Shown in pieces: positions 61,138-64,000 of a stretch of DNA of 64,000 nucleotides. Position 1 is the first letter of the stretch. Every line of letters begins with the position of its first letter. Where the stretch lies: assembly GCA_003539625.1 (NCBI GenBank), contig DPOU01000005.1, positions 1 to 64,000 on the forward strand. Reading direction: 5' to 3'. The notes beneath the pieces are model-generated. The model was given only the letters and a program-made list of their open reading frames with translations. It was not told the DNA's origin and did no database searches. The position numbers were made by a program, and so were the translations under genes. This stretch comes from Acholeplasmatales bacterium. Lineage in GTDB: Bacteria; Bacillota_I; Bacilli_A; ML615J-28; CAG-313.

Positions 61138-64000
61138 TTACAATAAAGTAGTATCATCATCTACTAAATCACCAAACGCCTCTAATTTTACCAAATTAGC
61201 ATATTGTTTTTTGTTGATACTTGTACGCATTTCAAAATCTTTTTTAGATGAGAACGCACGTTTTTTTCGAGCTTCAACAATTGATTGTGCAACTGTTTCA
61301 CCAAGTGAATCAACAGCTATAAAAGGTAAATATAATGATTTTTTATCTGGTGCAATAACTAAATTAGTAGCATCTGATATATTAACGTCAATTTGTCTAA
61401 ATTTATATCCTCTTAATACCATTTCTAACGCAATCTTCAATTCATCTAATAAATCAACTTCTTTATTAGTAACTTCTTGATGATCACGTATTTTTCTTTC
61501 TATTTCGTTAATACGATTTGTTAAGGCATTTTTTCCAAGCGCAAATGCTTCAGGATCGAATTCTTTAGCACGTTTCGAGAAGTATGCCGCATAATAATAT
61601 ATTGGTCTATACACTTTAAACCAAGCAATTCGAAGCGCCATTATAACGTATGCCGCAGCGTGTGCTTTAGGAAACAAATATTTAATTTTTTTACACGAAT
61701 CAATAAACCAAGCAGGAACATTATGTTTTATCATTAGTTCTTCTTGTTCGGCAGTAAGTCCTTTACCTTTTCTAACACCTTCCATTATTTTAAAGGCATT
61801 AGCTGCAGATACACCAATTGCAATAAGATAAATCATAATATCATCACGACATCCAATAACTTCATTAAATTTAATTTTAGGATAATCAGGATTAGTACCT
61901 TTTACCAAATCTTCAGCATTTTTCATCCAAACATCTGTTCCATGCGATAATCCTGAAACTTTAATAATTTGACTTATTGAATTTGGTTTAATAGTTTCTA
62001 ACATACCTCTAACAAATTGGGTACCAAATTCAGGTATACCAATTGTTCCACTAGATAAAGTGTCAACATCTTCGCCTTTTAGTTCAAGTGCATCTTTTGA
62101 GGCAAATAATGAAATTACTTTTTCATCATAATATGGTATGCCATCTACGGTTGAAAATGGAAAATCATCGGGATTAGCATGTACATTATCCATTAAGAAT
62201 TTCATTACCGTAGGATCATCATGTCCAAGAATATCTAGTTTTAATAAGTTATCTTCAAATTTATGGTAATCATAGTGTGATGTTCGCCAATTTTGTCCTT
62301 CAATATCATTGTCAGAAATTGGTGGATATTGAACTGGTATAAGATCAGTATATTCGATATCATCTGGAACTACAACAATACCACCTGGATGTTGGCCAGT
62401 AGTTCTTTTAGATTCAGAAAGCATTACTGCTAGTCGTTCTAACTCAACTTGACGTTTAAATACGCCTATTTTTTGGTAATAATCACGAGCATACGCAAAA
62501 GCTGTCTTTGATTGTACCGTACTTACCGTACCAGCTCTAAATGCGTTATCAATACCAAAGGTTTTTTGACAGAACAGATGAGCTTGCGCTTGATATTCAC
62601 CTGAGAAGTTTAAATCAATATCCGGAACTTTTTCACCCGTAAATCCCAGGAACGTTTCAAAAGCAATATCTAAACCGCCTCTATTTAATTCATGACCACA
62701 AACCGGGCACTTCATTGGCTTTAAGTCAACCCCAACTCCCGCCTTATTAAGTTCATTTTCCATTTCTTCACTAATGTTTTGATTATATTGTGCTTTTTCT
62801 TCTTCGTTAAATTTGAATGCACTAAAATAACAATGTGGACAAACATAGTGAGGTCTTAATGGATTTACTTCAGTGATTCCCATCATTGTTGCAACAAACG
62901 AGCTACCAACTGATCCTCTACTACCTACAATATATCCAGCATCGTTAGAATTTTTAACTAATAAATGTGAAATATAATATACAGAGAAATATCCATGTCC
63001 AATTATGGCATCAAGTTCTCTATCAAGTCTTTCTTGAACATATTTAGGAAGTGGTTGACCATACATTTTATAAGCAGTTTGATATGAAATGTCATATACA
63101 GCAGCTTTCATAGATGCTACACCGTTTTTATCAGCCATAAAGTCATCACGTGGTACGTACAACTTTTTAGGGAATAATTCATATTCTTCAATCATATCAT
63201 TTATTTTATTGGTGTTTGTAACAACAATTTCATAAGCTAAATCAGTATCTAGGAAACTAAACTCTTCTAACATTTCGGCAGTATTTCGATAATGCATATC
63301 AAGAGTTCCCTCATAATGCGATAATTCATGTGGACCACCACCATTTGGTCTAGCTACACTTAAATATACTTTACGATATTGAGCATCTTCTTCAATTAAT
63401 TCATGAACATCACCTGTTGCAATAACCATTTTGTTTTTTTGTCTTGCGGCAGCAATTATCTCATTAATCAAAGATTTTGCCATTTCAAGTCCTTCTTCTT
63501 CAGACCACATATCGAACAAGTGTAAATAGCAACAAGGTGGTTGTACTTCAATGTAATCATAGAAGTCCATAGCATTAACTAATTGATCATAAGTTTTTTC
63601 TAATGCAAGTCTAAATATCTCACCATTAGCACATCCACTACCAACTAAAATGCCTTCACGATTTTTCTCAATTAAGCTTCTTAAGATTCTAGCATCTTTT
63701 TGGAAATATGTTGTATGAGATTCTGAAATTATTTTGTAGAAATTTTTCAAACCTTGTTTATTTTTTACTAGTATATTAATATGATTTGGTATTTTATATC
63801 TGAATAATTCATTTTTTGTTACTAAAGCGTTAAATTGATTATAGTTGGTAATACCTTGATCAGTTGCATCGCCAAGCATTTTCAAGAATACATTACCAGT
63901 AGTTTTAGCATCATAAACCGCTCTATGTTGTTCATTTGGTTCAACTTCTACCTTTAAATATTTTCCTACAGCTCGTAAGTTGTTTTGTTTAAAGGCTCCA
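61138..64000 (-). CDS. polC: DNA polymerase III alpha subunit PolC (C-terminal part)
   Basis: Replicative polymerase of low-GC Gram-positives. The frame stays open to the window edge, so the N-terminus is missing. The first visible residues are the end of the proofreading exonuclease (HRAVYDAKTTGN, Exo III motif). The rest of the PHP region, a zinc-binding CPHC...CPVCGH segment, the polymerase core (GSRGSVGSSFVA, DIDLNFSG) and the C-terminal duplex-binding part follow. About 953 residues are visible of a usual 1,430 or so. Confidence 0.97.
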   Translation of the reverse strand, partial: GAFKQNNLRAVGKYLKVEVEPNEQHRAVYDAKTTGNVFLKMLGDATDQGITNYNQFNALVTKNELFRYKIPNHINILVKNKQGLKNFYKIISESHTTYFQKDARILRSLIEKNREGILVGSGCANGEIFRLALEKTYDQLVNAMDFYDYIEVQPPCCYLHLFDMWSEEEGLEMAKSLINEIIAAARQKNKMVIATGDVHELIEEDAQYRKVYLSVARPNGGGPHELSHYEGTLDMHYRNTAEMLEEFSFLDTDLAYEIVVTNTNKINDMIEEYELFPKKLYVPRDDFMADKNGVASMKAAVYDISYQTAYKMYGQPLPKYVQERLDRELDAIIGHGYFSVYYISHLLVKNSNDAGYIVGSRGSVGSSFVATMMGITEVNPLRPHYVCPHCYFSAFKFNEEEKAQYNQNISEEMENELNKAGVGVDLKPMKCPVCGHELNRGGLDIAFETFLGFTGEKVPDIDLNFSGEYQAQAHLFCQKTFGIDNAFRAGTVSTVQSKTAFAYARDYYQKIGVFKRQVELERLAVMLSESKRTTGQHPGGIVVVPDDIEYTDLIPVQYPPISDNDIEGQNWRTSHYDYHKFEDNLLKLDILGHDDPTVMKFLMDNVHANPDDFPFSTVDGIPYYDEKVISLFASKDALELKGEDVDTLSSGTIGIPEFGTQFVRGMLETIKPNSISQIIKVSGLSHGTDVWMKNAEDLVKGTNPDYPKIKFNEVIGCRDDIMIYLIAIGVSAANAFKIMEGVRKGKGLTAEQEELMIKHNVPAWFIDSCKKIKYLFPKAHAAAYVIMALRIAWFKVYRPIYYYAAYFSKRAKEFDPEAFALGKNALTNRINEIERKIRDHQEVTNKEVDLLDELKIALEMVLRGYKFRQIDVNISDATNLVIAPDKKSLYLPFIAVDSLGETVAQSIVEARKKRAFSSKKDFEMRTSINKKQYANLVKLEAFGDLVDDDTTLL

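Overview
The window looks like a chromosome segment of a low-GC Gram-positive bacterium of the Bacilli / Erysipelotrichia / Mollicutes-related branch. The native DNA (about 4.1 kb to the end) is very AT-rich. It carries T-box leaders, type-B RNase P RNA, PolC, and gene orders known from Bacillus subtilis: truB-ribF-rpsO-pnp, valS-folC-radC-spoIVFA-spoIVFB, engB-spoVID-ysxE and alaS-ruvX-yrzB. It makes peptidoglycan (murD, mraY, murE, a SpoVD/FtsI-type PBP). aroB ends on a TGA that forms an ATGA overlap with aroC, so TGA is most likely read as stop. No tRNA, rRNA or CRISPR array was seen.

Layout. 1-4.1 kb: a GC-richer island of broken mobile DNA, with a tyrosine recombinase truncated into an IS3-type transposase fragment, an Lsa-type ABC-F antibiotic-resistance gene with a leader-peptide attenuator, and a truncated IS21-type IstA. 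4.2-10 kb: ppdK, a BspA-like leucine-rich-repeat protein, then a relic SpoIVFB/SpoIVFA pair and radC. 10-16.8 kb: folC, valS with T-box, nadE, nadD. 16.7-23.7 kb: a GltD-like flavoprotein, then murD, mraY, murE and a PBP. 23.8-29.5 kb: a BmpA-type nucleoside ABC transporter operon ending in a CAT-like acyltransferase. 29.6-35.9 kb: mscL, an aldose epimerase-like gene, rsmH, rpmF, yceD, relic spore-coat genes ysxE/spoVID, engB and rnpB. 35.9-41.4 kb: degV, pnp, rpsO, ribF, truB. 41.5-47.6 kb: one compact plus-strand operon with every step from DAHP to prephenate, including an AroE-AroK fusion. 47.6-53.9 kb: a CXXC-less thioredoxin-like gene, tmcAL, mrp, yrzB, ruvX, alaS with T-box. 53.9-58.0 kb: two tandem six-TM, coiled-coil proteins that share an unrecognised globular domain. 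58.1-64 kb: AI-2E family protein, gapA, a BaxI/YccA protein and the C-terminal part of polC.

The most unusual items are the tandem membrane/coiled-coil paralogues (one with a lysine/threonine-rich tail resembling histone H1 tails), the decayed sporulation genes kept in ancestral order, the Lsa attenuator, a probable ATT start codon for murD, and a hairpin lying between the Shine-Dalgarno sequence and the start codon of pnp.
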